Source: JAFKKS01 sp050187875
Lineage (GTDB): Bacteria; Pseudomonadota; Alphaproteobacteria; Rhizobiales; Xanthobacteraceae
Direction of reading: 5' to 3'
NCBI GenBank assembly: GCA_050187875.1
Contig: JBFWXB010000021.1
Coordinates: 13,675 to 77,674 of the forward strand
DNA length: 64,000 bases
Shown: piece after piece, positions 28,377 through 36,420 of the stretch
How the letters are laid out: each line of letters begins with the position of its first letter
Numbering within the stretch: the stretch's first letter is position 1
Translations under genes and position numbers: made by a program
The notes under the pieces: model-generated
The model's database searches: none
What the model was told of the DNA's origin: nothing
Seen by the model: only the letters and a program-made list of their open reading frames with translations

Positions 28377-29831
28377 ATGCGCGTCGCGATGATCGGCACC
28401 GGCTATGTCGGCCTCGTCTCCGGCGCCTGCTTCGCCGATTTCGGCCATCACGTCACTTGCGTCGACAAGAACGAAGATAAGATCGCTGCGCTCAACAGCG
28501 GCGAGATTCCGATTTTCGAGCCAGGGCTGGCCGAGCTCGTCGCCACCAATCTGCGCCAGGGCCGGCTCGTCTTCACGACCGACCTGCGCGAGCCGGTTGC
28601 GGCCGCCGACGTCGTGTTCATTGCGGTGGGAACGCCGGCGCGCCACGGCGATGGCTTTGTCGACCTCTCGCAGGTCTACGGCGCCGCGCGCGAGATCGCT
28701 GCGGCGATCGAGGGCTTTACCGTCATCGTCACCAAATCGACCGTGCCGGTTGGCACCGCCGACGAGGTCGAGCTGATTGCGCACGAGGTGCGACCCGATG
28801 CGGAATTCGCTGTGGTCGCCAATCCGGAGTTCCTGCGCGAAGGCGCCGCTATTCGCGATTTCAAGCTTCCGGATAGGATCGTGATCGGCACGGATGACCC
28901 GCATGCGCGCGAGGCGATGTCGCAGCTTTATCGGCCGCTCTATCTCAACGCCTCACCCATTCTCTATACCGATCGCCGGACTGCGGAATTGATCAAATAC
29001 GCCGCGAACGCATTCCTCGCGACCAAGATCACCTTCGTCAACGAGCTCGCCGACCTTTGCGAGCAGGTCGGCGCCGACGTGCAGCAGGTGGCGCGTGGAA
29101 TGGGCCTCGACAACCGTATCGGGCCGAAGTTCCTGCACGCCGGGCCGGGCTTCGGCGGATCGTGCTTCCCGAAGGACTTGCTGGCGCTCATGCGGATCGC
29201 GCAGGATTACGCGACACCGATGCGGCTCGTAGAAACGGTCGTTGCCGTCAACGATGCGCGCAAGCGCGTGATGGCGCGCAGAATTGCCCGGCTTTTCGAC
29301 GGCTCGTTGCGTGGCCGGACGGTGGCCGTGCTCGGCCTCACGTTCAAACCGAACACCGACGATATGCGCGAGTCGCCGTCGATTCCGCTGATCGCGGCGT
29401 TGCGCGACATGGGAGCGAACGTGAGAGCCTACGATCCGGCCGGCATGGCGCACGCGCGCGCGCTGCTGCCCGAGGTGACTTTTTGCGACGGGCCTTATGC
29501 CTGTGCGGAGAATGCCGACGCCGCAGTCATCTGCACGGAGTGGGAGCAGTTTCGCGCACTCGACCTCACGCGCGTCGGCCAGTTGATGCGCCAGCCGGTG
29601 CTGATCGATCTGCGCAACATCTATGACGTCGAAGAGGTGGAGCGGGCTGGTTTCATCTATAGCAGCGTCGGCCGTCCGCGTTCACTTGCGCAGCTGCGGC
29701 GTATGCGCGAGAGCAAGACCGTGGAAACGAACGCACAACGTAGCGGCGATGCGATCGTGCTTCCGTTTCGCGCGGATCGACACGTCACAGCGGTGCCCTC
29801 AGTCGACGATCTGGATGTTTCGCTGCCGTAG
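28377..29831 (+). CDS. ugd: UDP-glucose 6-dehydrogenase
   Basis: The 484-residue protein begins with GTGYVGLVSGACFADFGH (NAD-binding), carries the catalytic Cys in GFGGSCFPKD and the C-terminal UDP-binding domain (TFKPNTDDMRESPS). It oxidises UDP-glucose to UDP-glucuronate, which is the substrate of the UDP-xylose synthase in the same locus. About 50 residues beyond the usual end (past YSSVGRP) form a polar, unconserved tail. It is the last gene of the plus-strand operon and is followed by a strong inverted repeat. Confidence 0.95.
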   Translation: MRVAMIGTGYVGLVSGACFADFGHHVTCVDKNEDKIAALNSGEIPIFEPGLAELVATNLRQGRLVFTTDLREPVAAADVVFIAVGTPARHGDGFVDLSQVYGAAREIAAAIEGFTVIVTKSTVPVGTADEVELIAHEVRPDAEFAVVANPEFLREGAAIRDFKLPDRIVIGTDDPHAREAMSQLYRPLYLNASPILYTDRRTAELIKYAANAFLATKITFVNELADLCEQVGADVQQVARGMGLDNRIGPKFLHAGPGFGGSCFPKDLLALMRIAQDYATPMRLVETVVAVNDARKRVMARRIARLFDGSLRGRTVAVLGLTFKPNTDDMRESPSIPLIAALRDMGANVRAYDPAGMAHARALLPEVTFCDGPYACAENADAAVICTEWEQFRALDLTRVGQLMRQPVLIDLRNIYDVEEVERAGFIYSSVGRPRSLAQLRRMRESKTVETNAQRSGDAIVLPFRADRHVTAVPSVDDLDVSLP

Positions 29832-29838
29832 AGCCGAC

Positions 29839-29897
29839 ACGGCGCGCCACCATTCCCAGCATCGCAAGCAGCGAGGCAGAGGATGGTGGCGCGCCGT
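29839..29897. terminator. Long perfect inverted repeat between convergent genes
   Basis: Two perfect 15-base arms (29839-29853 and 29883-29897) are separated by 29 bases, between the end of ugd on the plus strand and the end of the LuxR-type gene on the minus strand. The position suggests a bidirectional terminator. There is no clear T-run, so Rho-independent action is not certain, and a protein-binding or recombination role is possible. Confidence 0.55.
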
Positions 29898-29911
29898 TCC
29901 GCTTCACGCGG

Positions 29912-30709
29912 TCAGAGTCGCGCGACGCCGCGCCCGTATCCGTCACGGGGTGTAGCAGCCGTTACCGCAGGCACCGCATTCGGTATGAGTGGCGCCTCGA
30001 CGGCGATATGAGCGTCCGGCTCGCTGGCGGTGACACCGAACGGGTTGGAAAGGTGGTCGAGCCCCCAAATCGCGGCCTGCGTGCGGTTCGAGACCCGCAC
30101 TTTGCGCAAGATCGCTTTCACGTGGACCTTGACCGTCGTCTCGGAGATGTCGAGCTGGCGGCTGATTTGCTTATTCGAGTCGCCGTGCACAAGGCGCTTG
30201 AGGATTTCGATCTCGCGCGACGACAAGCGGCTTATCCGTTCCGTCGGGGCGCTGCGGTCGGGGCCATTCGTGCGATTTTGCTCCGGCTCGACAGTCCCGC
30301 AGGTGAAAACGCCGCGCGCAATCGAAGCCGGGAATATCACTTCGCCTTCGAGCACGAGATCGAGCGTCTGTACGAGGACGCCCGCTGAAACGGAGCGCGG
30401 CAGATAAGCGGCCGCGCCGGCACAGACGGCGCCCCTGACAAGCTTTGCATCACACTGATCGGCCAAGACGACGACCTTTGAGCGTGCGGCCATTGTCTCG
30501 ATTTGGCTTGCGACGGCGGCCGGCTCCGTCATCATTCCGCTCAGGATGAGAATGACGATCGCCGGCAGTGGCTTGCCCGATACGACGATGGCGTCCCAAC
30601 CTCCCTTGCCTGCAATTGGCCTGTAGCGAGCCCCAGCCAGAATGCCGAGCAAGCCGGCGCGTGACAGTTCGTCGGGCGCAACAATAAGGGTCGGGACGAT
30701 GTGCTTCAT
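29912..30709 (-). CDS. LuxR-type response-regulator-like protein with degenerate receiver
   Basis: The 265-residue protein has an N-terminal receiver-like domain (about 7-120) and a LuxR helix-turn-helix (about 160-215; LSSREIEILKRLV, NKQISRQLDISETTVKVH). The phosphoacceptor strand reads AIVILILSG with no Asp at the expected place, and the acidic pair is also missing (VAPDE). It is therefore probably phosphorylation-independent. Regulators of this type sit at the ends of alphaproteobacterial exopolysaccharide loci, so it likely controls this one. A Pro/Ala-rich tail of about 40 residues follows the DNA-binding domain. Confidence 0.82.
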   Translation of the reverse strand: MKHIVPTLIVAPDELSRAGLLGILAGARYRPIAGKGGWDAIVVSGKPLPAIVILILSGMMTEPAAVASQIETMAARSKVVVLADQCDAKLVRGAVCAGAAAYLPRSVSAGVLVQTLDLVLEGEVIFPASIARGVFTCGTVEPEQNRTNGPDRSAPTERISRLSSREIEILKRLVHGDSNKQISRQLDISETTVKVHVKAILRKVRVSNRTQAAIWGLDHLSNPFGVTASEPDAHIAVEAPLIPNAVPAVTAATPRDGYGRGVARL

Positions 30710-31119
30710 GACACTACCACCCTACTACTAACGGAAATTTGGAACGGAACACGATGAACGCAGACGCGGACGCACTTAACTGGATGGTAATCAAGTGCAC
30801 GTTCTCGCAATGCGAGCCATTGTACTGAGGGCAGATCGCGGAGTCGCAAAACCACGGCGTTGGTAGCATCGCAATACTTTCGTATCGCTCGAAGGAATGC
30901 GTTATTTCTCGCCCTTACGTTGCATGCCACCACTAATTGTAGCGCAGGCACAGAACCGAACAGCGTCATACTCCGCGGTCTGCGGGGATTTAGCGATCCC
31001 GGCGAGCCATGGCGGATGTTGTTATGACGAGCGCTGGCGGTGATGTCTCGGCTGCTGTCCGGATATTTGAAGCGGGCCGCGGACCACGTCGACGATCTGG
31101 ACCTGGCCCTCAGGATTGA
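30710..31119. other. Intergenic region with decayed coding sequence at its right end
   Basis: No intact gene is visible in this stretch. The left part is the upstream region of the LuxR-type gene and is richer in A and T. On the minus strand, about 31040-31115 still reads INPEGQVQIVDV in a shifted frame. That is the kind of sequence expected downstream of the truncation point in the neighbouring peroxiredoxin-like gene. Confidence 0.5.
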
Positions 31120-31482
31120 TCACCGGTCCGTTTCCTGAGGGGAGCGAGGCGCCGAAACGTAGAGGCCCAGTTGCTGCATCTGGTCTTGCGAAAGATCATA
31201 GCCGACCGGAAAGCGCCACCCTTCTTCCCTGGCCTCGATCTCGGCCTTCTCCTTCGTGTCTGCGGAAATCGCGGCGACGTCGGTCTCGGCTTCCTGAAAC
31301 TGGTCCAAAAGACCGTCCAAAGTCTTTAGGTACGTGCGACAGATCGGGCAATGCTTGCCCCGATAGACTACAAGCATTTGCCACTTGCCGCCGTTTCCGA
31401 TGGTCATGGCACCGCCACCCGCCTTAGGAAAGGAGAGCTGCGGTATCTTCGATCCAGGATGCAGTTTTTGCGTTGCCATCAA
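31120..31482 (-). pseudogene. Truncated peroxiredoxin-like (AhpC/TSA, redoxin) gene
   Basis: The 120 codons give the N-terminal two thirds of a thioredoxin-fold peroxiredoxin-like protein. PGSKIPQLSFPK comes first, then YRGKHCPICRTYL with a CPIC redox motif, then GYDLSQDQMQQLGLY. The frame ends after APRSPQETDR. The sequence just beyond (about 31100-31040) still encodes INPEGQVQIVDV in another frame, so a short deletion/frameshift removed the GLF segment that normally links them. The usual protein is about 185-195 residues. A SigF-type promoter lies about 190 bases upstream, so the remnant is probably still transcribed. Confidence 0.7.
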
Positions 31483-31670
31483 GATTCCTCCGGCTGCTAT
31501 TGCGGAATTCGCACGATCAACTGGTGATGAGCATTCACGCCAATTGCGCCGCGTTAGGTTCCATGATCCTGCCCATCGCTGTGAAAGACCAGCAACACAG
31601 CATTCACGTGGGTCGGCATCTTTGGAGCGTCCAGCCGCGAGTCACTAGAACGCCGCATCGATCAAATGAA

Positions 31671-31696
31671 TTCGGCTAACGTCGCGCGAAGGTTAC
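31671..31696 (-). promoter_or_regulatory. SigF-type ECF promoter (GTAACC-N16-CGAA) for the peroxiredoxin-like gene
   Basis: Read on the minus strand, GTAACC (31696-31691) and CGAA (31674-31671) are separated by exactly 16 bases. This equals the motif described for Caulobacter SigF. The site lies in the 343-base gap 31483-31825, which otherwise holds nothing recognisable, and points to the truncated peroxiredoxin-like gene. A SigF/NrsF pair is encoded 2 kb away. Confidence 0.6.
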
Positions 31697-31825
31697 CTTG
31701 ATTAGAAAAAATTGCTTCCGACGTTCGGCACCGCAGTCGAGCACGCAGTTTTGAACTCGACGCGGCTCTCCCGGTTGCTAACAAGGCCACTGCGCGAAAC
31801 GTCCGCCTGCGAGCGAGCAGCTATC

Positions 31826-33250
31826 ATGTCGTCAAGCGAACAAGTCGACCTTTGTGTGATTGGGGCCGGAGCGACTGGCCTCTCAGTCTCGGCTGCAGCG
31901 GCACTTTTAGGATTGAAGGTCGTGCTGATCGAGCGCGGCCCAATGGGCGGTGAATGCCTCAACACCGGGTGCGTGCCTTCGAAGGCGCTTCTCGCTGCGG
32001 CGAAGACGGCCCACACCATCCGCAATGCCGAGACGTTCGGAATCAACGCGACGCCATCAATCGATTTCAAGCTCGTGCACGAGCACGTACAGGCGGTGAT
32101 TAAATCTGTCGCTCCGCACGATTCGGTCGAACGATTTGAGTCGCTAGGAGTCGAGGTGGTCCAAGGAACAGCACATTTCCTCGACAGCCGCACGATATCC
32201 GTAAACGGACGCAGCATCTGCGCAAGACGCGCCGTCATTGCGACTGGCTCGGAACCTGCGACCCCGCCGATTGCAGGCTTAGAAAAGGTGCCGTTCTTCA
32301 CGAACGAGACGATTTTTGACAGCGACGTGCTGCCGAAGCACCTGATTATCCTAGGCGGCGGCCCGATTGGCGTCGAGATTGGCCAAGCTTATCGACGTCT
32401 CGGTGCTGCCGTGACTATCCTCGAACGCGACAGGGCAATGCCCAAGGATGATCCGGACCTCGCTCGCTCCGTGTTGCGGCGACTGGCGCAGGAAGGAAGT
32501 TCTATTCGGGAGAACGCGGAAGCGAAAGCCGTATCTCAGGATGGCGACGAGATCGCCGTCTCTATACAGGCGGCAGGGCAAACGACAGAAGTGCGTGGAT
32601 CACACATTCTCGTCGCCACCGGACGCAAACCGAGGACTGCCGGACTCGGGCTACAGGCGGCGGGTGTCGAATACGATGACAAAGGCATCAAAGTAGATCG
32701 GCACCTCCAGACGACGCGGCGCGGCATCTATGCCGCAGGCGATGTCGTCGATGGGCCGCGGTTCACCCATGTGTGCTCCTATCATGCGGGCATTGTCATC
32801 AGGAACGCTGTTTTTCGTCTGTCCGCGAAACTCGATTATCGATCGCTGCCGTGGGTAACCTATACCGATCCTGAACTCGCGCAGGTGGGGTTGACTGAGG
32901 CTCAGGCGCGGAGGCAGCACGGAAACGACGTGCGGGTCGTGCAGGTACCGTATGGCGATAACGATCGCGCCCATACTGAGCACCGCACCGATGGACTGCT
33001 GAAGTTGATCGTCAGCCGTCGAGGCTACGTCATGGGCGCTTCTATCCTCGGAGCAAACGCTGGAGAATTGACTCATATCTGGGTGATCGCGATCGAACAG
33101 AAGCTAAGAGTTCGCGATTTGGCGCGAATGATAGCGCCCTACCCAACATGGAACGAGCTCGACAAGACGGCGGCATTCGAATTCTCCAAACCGCTGCTGA
33201 AAAGCCGAATGATACGCGGCGCCGCGCGCCTTCTATCCTGGTTGCCTTGA
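31826..33250 (+). CDS. FAD-dependent disulfide-reductase-like protein (mercuric reductase/lipoamide dehydrogenase family)
   Basis: The 474-residue protein has the class I flavin disulfide reductase architecture: FAD motif VIGAGATGLS, redox pair in GGECLNTGCVPSK, a second NAD(P) motif ILGGGPIGVEIG, and YAAGDV. The C-terminal dimer motif reads YPTWNE where lipoamide dehydrogenase has HPTxxE, so the catalytic His is replaced by Tyr. There is no N-terminal heavy-metal domain and no mer operon. The substrate is unknown; a low-molecular-weight disulfide or metal is possible. ATG 31826 begins the homology, and an in-frame start at 31712 is less likely. Confidence 0.88.
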   Translation: MSSSEQVDLCVIGAGATGLSVSAAAALLGLKVVLIERGPMGGECLNTGCVPSKALLAAAKTAHTIRNAETFGINATPSIDFKLVHEHVQAVIKSVAPHDSVERFESLGVEVVQGTAHFLDSRTISVNGRSICARRAVIATGSEPATPPIAGLEKVPFFTNETIFDSDVLPKHLIILGGGPIGVEIGQAYRRLGAAVTILERDRAMPKDDPDLARSVLRRLAQEGSSIRENAEAKAVSQDGDEIAVSIQAAGQTTEVRGSHILVATGRKPRTAGLGLQAAGVEYDDKGIKVDRHLQTTRRGIYAAGDVVDGPRFTHVCSYHAGIVIRNAVFRLSAKLDYRSLPWVTYTDPELAQVGLTEAQARRQHGNDVRVVQVPYGDNDRAHTEHRTDGLLKLIVSRRGYVMGASILGANAGELTHIWVIAIEQKLRVRDLARMIAPYPTWNELDKTAAFEFSKPLLKSRMIRGAARLLSWLP

Positions 33251-33344
33251 ACAAAGAGGCCCGATCATGAGCACTGATAGCGAACAAGATTGGCATCAAC
33301 GGCGTTGCGCCTATCCCGCATTCAGAGCGGGCGGCTGAACGATA

Positions 33345-33500
33345 ATGGCGCAGGACCGCGGCGGTCGGCACGAGTACGCCTATCCACCGATTCGCGACTA
33401 CGGGCTGATCGGTGATCGCCACGGCGCTGCGCTCGTCGGCCGCAATGGATCGGTTGATTGGTGCTGCTTGGGTCGGCTGGATTCCGATCCAGTGTTCTGC
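33345..33500 (+). pseudogene. GH15 (glucoamylase/trehalase-like) N-terminal fragment
   Basis: About 50 codons match the conserved start of GH15 family proteins: PIRDYGLIGDRHGAALV, then GSVDWCCLGRLDSDPVF. Family members are about 600 residues, so more than 90 percent of the gene is missing. Homology ends at about 33500, where the frame runs into the antisense of an AhpD-like fragment. The open frame continues to 33635 but is not related to GH15. Confidence 0.7.
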
Positions 33501-33623
33501 CGGATCCGGCGCAAGTTCAATATCCAGCAAGCTCTTGATGGTGTCTTCAGGGACCCTGAACGCTTGCGCCACGCAAGAATGCGTCCCATGGCAAGATCGG
33601 CAGCTGTTAACGCCGGAGACATA
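33501..33623 (-). pseudogene. Middle fragment of an AhpD-like (carboxymuconolactone decarboxylase/peroxidase-related) gene
   Basis: On the minus strand 41 codons read YVSGVNSCRSCHGTHSC, then VAQAFRVPEDTIKSLL, then IELAPDP. This is the catalytic C-x2-C-H core of peroxidase-related AhpD proteins. No start or end remains. It abuts the GH15 fragment on one side and the nrsF gene end on the other. The segment that should precede it (ending ERELIA) is found on the plus strand near 36300, so one gene has been broken and its parts separated by 2.7 kb. Confidence 0.72.
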
Positions 33624-33631
33624 GGGTCGTC

Positions 33632-34312
33632 TTAGCGCGCCACAATCTTGCGGCGAATGTTCTCAGTCAGGGATTTCCAATTGAGCAATAGCCCGCCGGC
33701 CCATCCGGCGAATGCCGTCAAAATGAAAACCGTACCCATCTGCCAGATCAGCACCATGATGCTGGCGTCCTGCGGATGAAACAGCCGCAGCCCGAAGTTA
33801 CCGATTCCCGCTGCTGCCAACCCACCCAAGGCCGTTGTCAGATGCGGCGTTAATGGAGCGCCGCGCCGAACCATGAGCGCCATGGTGATCGCGGGAATCA
33901 TGCCGACCAACACGATTGCCGGGAAGCAGAACCAATCAGGCTGGATCGATAGGCCGGCGGCGCCGACCTGAATCCATGACTGCAGGCAACCGAAACCCAA
34001 GATTCCGAGCCAGACCGCAAAGGGAACAAGCGGCAGGAGGAGGCAGCGTCTGTCATAAGCAGGCACTACGCTTGCGAATGCTGCGAAGCCCGCTGCAAAA
34101 CCGGTCGCAAGCGCGGCGAGCTGTTCAACGATATAACTCGGATCGGTAAGTTTGGCCGTGAGATCTGGGCGCGGCGACATCGCCAGCACGACAAGCGCGA
34201 CATACGGAATTCCCAGCGCAAGCCAGCGCGCAAGTCTAACCGGTGGTGAAGGAAGTCGCGAAACTGGTTCGGCCCTGGCGACGAGACCCTGAATGAGCTT
34301 GTCCGTTTCCAT
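33632..34312 (-). CDS. nrsF: NrsF-type anti-sigma factor (DUF1109), membrane protein
   Basis: The 226-residue protein has six hydrophobic segments and the DUF1109 pattern (ETDKLIQGLVARAEPVSRL start, WxAL-like LARWLALG). DUF1109 proteins such as Caulobacter NrsF hold a SigF-type ECF sigma factor at the inner membrane and release it on metal stress; periplasm-facing cysteines such as FGCLQSW may sense the signal. ATG 34312 has AGGTGA upstream. A GTG at 34321 would overlap the sigma stop. It follows the sigma factor gene directly. Confidence 0.85.
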   Translation of the reverse strand: METDKLIQGLVARAEPVSRLPSPPVRLARWLALGIPYVALVVLAMSPRPDLTAKLTDPSYIVEQLAALATGFAAGFAAFASVVPAYDRRCLLLPLVPFAVWLGILGFGCLQSWIQVGAAGLSIQPDWFCFPAIVLVGMIPAITMALMVRRGAPLTPHLTTALGGLAAAGIGNFGLRLFHPQDASIMVLIWQMGTVFILTAFAGWAGGLLLNWKSLTENIRRKIVAR

Positions 34313-34317
34313 GGCAA

Positions 34318-34875
34318 TCACCTGCTCAGTTTCCGGCGGAGCGCAATCATCGCTCGATGAACCGAAACCTTGAGCGCTCCAACACTTGTCCCACTCGCTT
34401 CAGATGCCTCCTTCAGTGACATTTCACGTAGCTTTAACATCTCGATAGCCTCGCGCTGAGCCCGAGGGAGTTGTTCGATTGCTTGCCTCAGCTTTTCAGG
34501 ATCGCCCAATTCCTCAGCTTGAGTATTCGCATTTTCCGCTGAGAAGGTTACGGCCATCTGCCGCCTCTCTTCGTCGGTGGCCGTTCGACGACCGTAGCGC
34601 CGCGCCGCATCGGCCAAGCGATTGCGCGTGATCACAAGCAACCAGGGAACAAAGGGGCGGTTGGGGTCATAGGTGCTACGCACAGCGTGGAGCGACAGCA
34701 AGATCTCCTGAACGAGATCCTCGATATCGGCATGTTGGAGGAAACGCCGTTGATTAGAAATAATCTGCCGCAGTCTTGGTGCAACTGCGGCCAACAGTTC
34801 GGCGTAGGCGTGCGAGTCGCCGGCCTGAGCGGCGCTCATCAGTGTCCTGAGCCGTTGATCGTTCAGCATGCTCAT
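34318..34875 (-). CDS. sigF: ECF sigma factor, SigF-like
   Basis: The 185-residue protein has region 2 (YAELLAAVAPRLRQII, then DIEDLVQEILLSLH and PWLLVITRNRLADA) and region 4 (LPRAQREAIEMLKLREMSL, then VGALKVSVHRAM). It pairs with the adjacent DUF1109 anti-sigma gene, the arrangement of Caulobacter sigF-nrsF. Three nearby sites match the SigF promoter consensus, one of them reading away from this gene toward the thioredoxin-like gene. It likely directs the local copper/redox regulon. Confidence 0.9.
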   Translation of the reverse strand: MSMLNDQRLRTLMSAAQAGDSHAYAELLAAVAPRLRQIISNQRRFLQHADIEDLVQEILLSLHAVRSTYDPNRPFVPWLLVITRNRLADAARRYGRRTATDEERRQMAVTFSAENANTQAEELGDPEKLRQAIEQLPRAQREAIEMLKLREMSLKEASEASGTSVGALKVSVHRAMIALRRKLSR

Positions 34876-34930
34876 TTCGTATGCCCAAGCCTGCTCCTGA
34901 ATTTGGCCCGGAAGGAGGTCGTAGGTACAT

Positions 34931-34955
34931 GTAACCTTTTTCGACCCTCGGCGAA
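34931..34955 (+). promoter_or_regulatory. SigF-type ECF promoter (GTAACC-N15-CGAA) for the thioredoxin-like gene
   Basis: GTAACC at 34931-34936 and CGAA at 34952-34955 are 15 bases apart, one shorter than the two other matches in the window. It lies in the gap divergent from sigF and would start a transcript for the exported thioredoxin-like gene at 35001 and the CcdA/DsbD-like gene after it. Confidence 0.55.
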
Positions 34956-35000
34956 TTCGGTCTTATCGAGCCGACGTCCCAATTTTGGAGGGTCCCAGAT

Positions 35001-35381
35001 ATGTTCACCAGAGCCCGCGCGGCCATTCTTGGAGCTTCATTCCTGGCTTGTCCGCCAAGCTTAGCGCTAGCGGGGAAACCTTTCGATAGCCAGGCGTTCC
35101 AGAGCGCTCAGGCGGCGGGGAGAACCATCCTGGTGGACGTCAGCGCAACTTGGTGTCCAACCTGCAAGGCGCAGAAACCGATCGTTCAGGACATCGAGCA
35201 CGCTAATCCCCAATTGATTGTCTTCGATGTTGATTTCGATACCGCAAAGGATGTGCTCAAGCGGTTTCGCGTTCGAGCGCAGAGCACGCTGATCGTATTC
35301 AAAGGCAAGAAAGAAATTGCGCGCTCGACCGGGGACACCAATCCTGACAGCCTGCGGAGCTTGGTAGCGAAAGGGTTCTGA
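35001..35381 (+). CDS. Exported thioredoxin-like protein
   Basis: The 126-residue protein has a signal peptide (about 1-24, ending SLALAG) and a thioredoxin fold with the redox motif WCPTCKAQ and FDVDFDTAKDVLKRF. Such single-domain periplasmic thioredoxins receive electrons from a DsbD/CcdA membrane protein. The next gene, starting 2 bases after this stop, encodes such a protein but is frameshifted. The SigF-type promoter upstream puts it in the presumed metal-stress regulon. Confidence 0.88.
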   Translation: MFTRARAAILGASFLACPPSLALAGKPFDSQAFQSAQAAGRTILVDVSATWCPTCKAQKPIVQDIEHANPQLIVFDVDFDTAKDVLKRFRVRAQSTLIVFKGKKEIARSTGDTNPDSLRSLVAKGF

Positions 35382-35383
35382 TC

Positions 35384-36108
35384 GTGACCGGAATAGGTGG
35401 GCTCGCGCTGAGCTACGCCGCCGGCGCTCTTTCCACGCTCTCTCCCTGTGTGCTTCCGATTCTGCCAATCATGCTTTTCGGCGTGGTGGAGCGGAATCGG
35501 TGGGGTCCGCTATTGCTCGCGTCCGGCTTGGCAGGTTCTTTCACGGCGACGGGGCTCTGGTCGCCACGTTCGGGTTCAGCATCGGATTCGATCCATCAAT
35601 GTTGCGGTTCGCCATCGCGGCGCTGATGGTGGCTGTCGGCATCGTGCTCCTCGTACCATCCTTGCAAGGATGGCTCGCCTCCCAGGCAGCGTCAGTCACT
35701 GCCGGCGGTCAGACGTTGATCGATCGCATCCAGCCTGCGGGCACGTTTGGCCCATTAGCCCTCGGCGCCATGCTCGGAGTCGTGTGGTCACCTTGCGCCG
35801 GACCTACACTCGGGGTCGCCGTCGGCCTTGCGGCTCAGAGCGAAACAATCGGCAAGGCAGCGCTCCTGATGGGGATTTTCAGCCTTGGAGCGGTCACCCC
35901 AATCCTGCTCCTTGCTTACGGCTCGCGACGCGCGATTGCCGCTCGGCGTGAACTCCTCGCAGGCATCACCAGGATTGCAAAGCCTGTCACCGCAGGAGCT
36001 CTCATTGTGCTCGGAGCCTTTGTGCTGACCGGAATGGATAAGCGACTTGAGACTCTCCTGACGGATGCCATGCCAGCTTGGCTCGTTGGCCTCACGACCA
36101 GCCTATGA
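35384..36108 (+). pseudogene. CcdA/DsbD-like thiol-disulfide transmembrane protein, frameshifted
   Basis: The first frame (35384-35557, GTG start) encodes GALSTLSPCVLPILPIMLFG, the first membrane helix with its proline-flanked cysteine. Homology then continues in another frame (35560-36108), with LVATFGFSIGF, the second reactive cysteine in VVWSPCAGPTLG, and further helices. A one-base deletion or two-base insertion near 35555-35560 explains the break. An intact protein would carry electrons across the membrane to the thioredoxin-like protein encoded upstream. A sequencing error cannot be excluded. Confidence 0.72.
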
Positions 36109-36138
36109 TTCCATGCAGCGAGCAGTGCATGGCCTGAC

Positions 36139-36380
36139 ATGAAAATGAACCAGCAACGGCGAAAATTTGCGCTCGGCTTGGCTGCAGCCGCTCTTTGCGG
36201 GATGCGCGCATCCAGTTGCCTTGCGCAGGAAAACTGATCGAATTTTATGAAGTCCTGTTGCGAGGACCGACTCCTTTCAGTGAAGCCGAACGCGAGCTCA
36301 TCGCGCATATTTGAACCCGGCGCCCGAGCGCTTGGTGAAAGACGGATATTTGCCGCTGCTCGAGCTCATGAAACGATAGA
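36139..36380 (+). pseudogene. Remnants: signal-peptide stub and AhpD-like N-terminal fragment
   Basis: An ATG at 36139 opens a 32-codon frame encoding a signal peptide (MKMNQQRRKFALGLAAAAL) that stops at 36235. Overlapping it in another frame, 36204-36311 reads ARIQLPCAGKLIEFYEVLL, then RGPTPFSEAERELIA, the start of AhpD-like peroxidase-related proteins. A third frame, 36308-36379, gives NPAPERLVKDGYLPLLELMKR and a stop, which may be the C-terminus of the same family (weak). The catalytic middle part is missing here and is found inverted at 33501-33623. Confidence 0.6.
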
Positions 36381-36420
36381 TTTCTGTCGCACCCGCCCGA
36401 TCATAAACGGTCGAGTCGGC

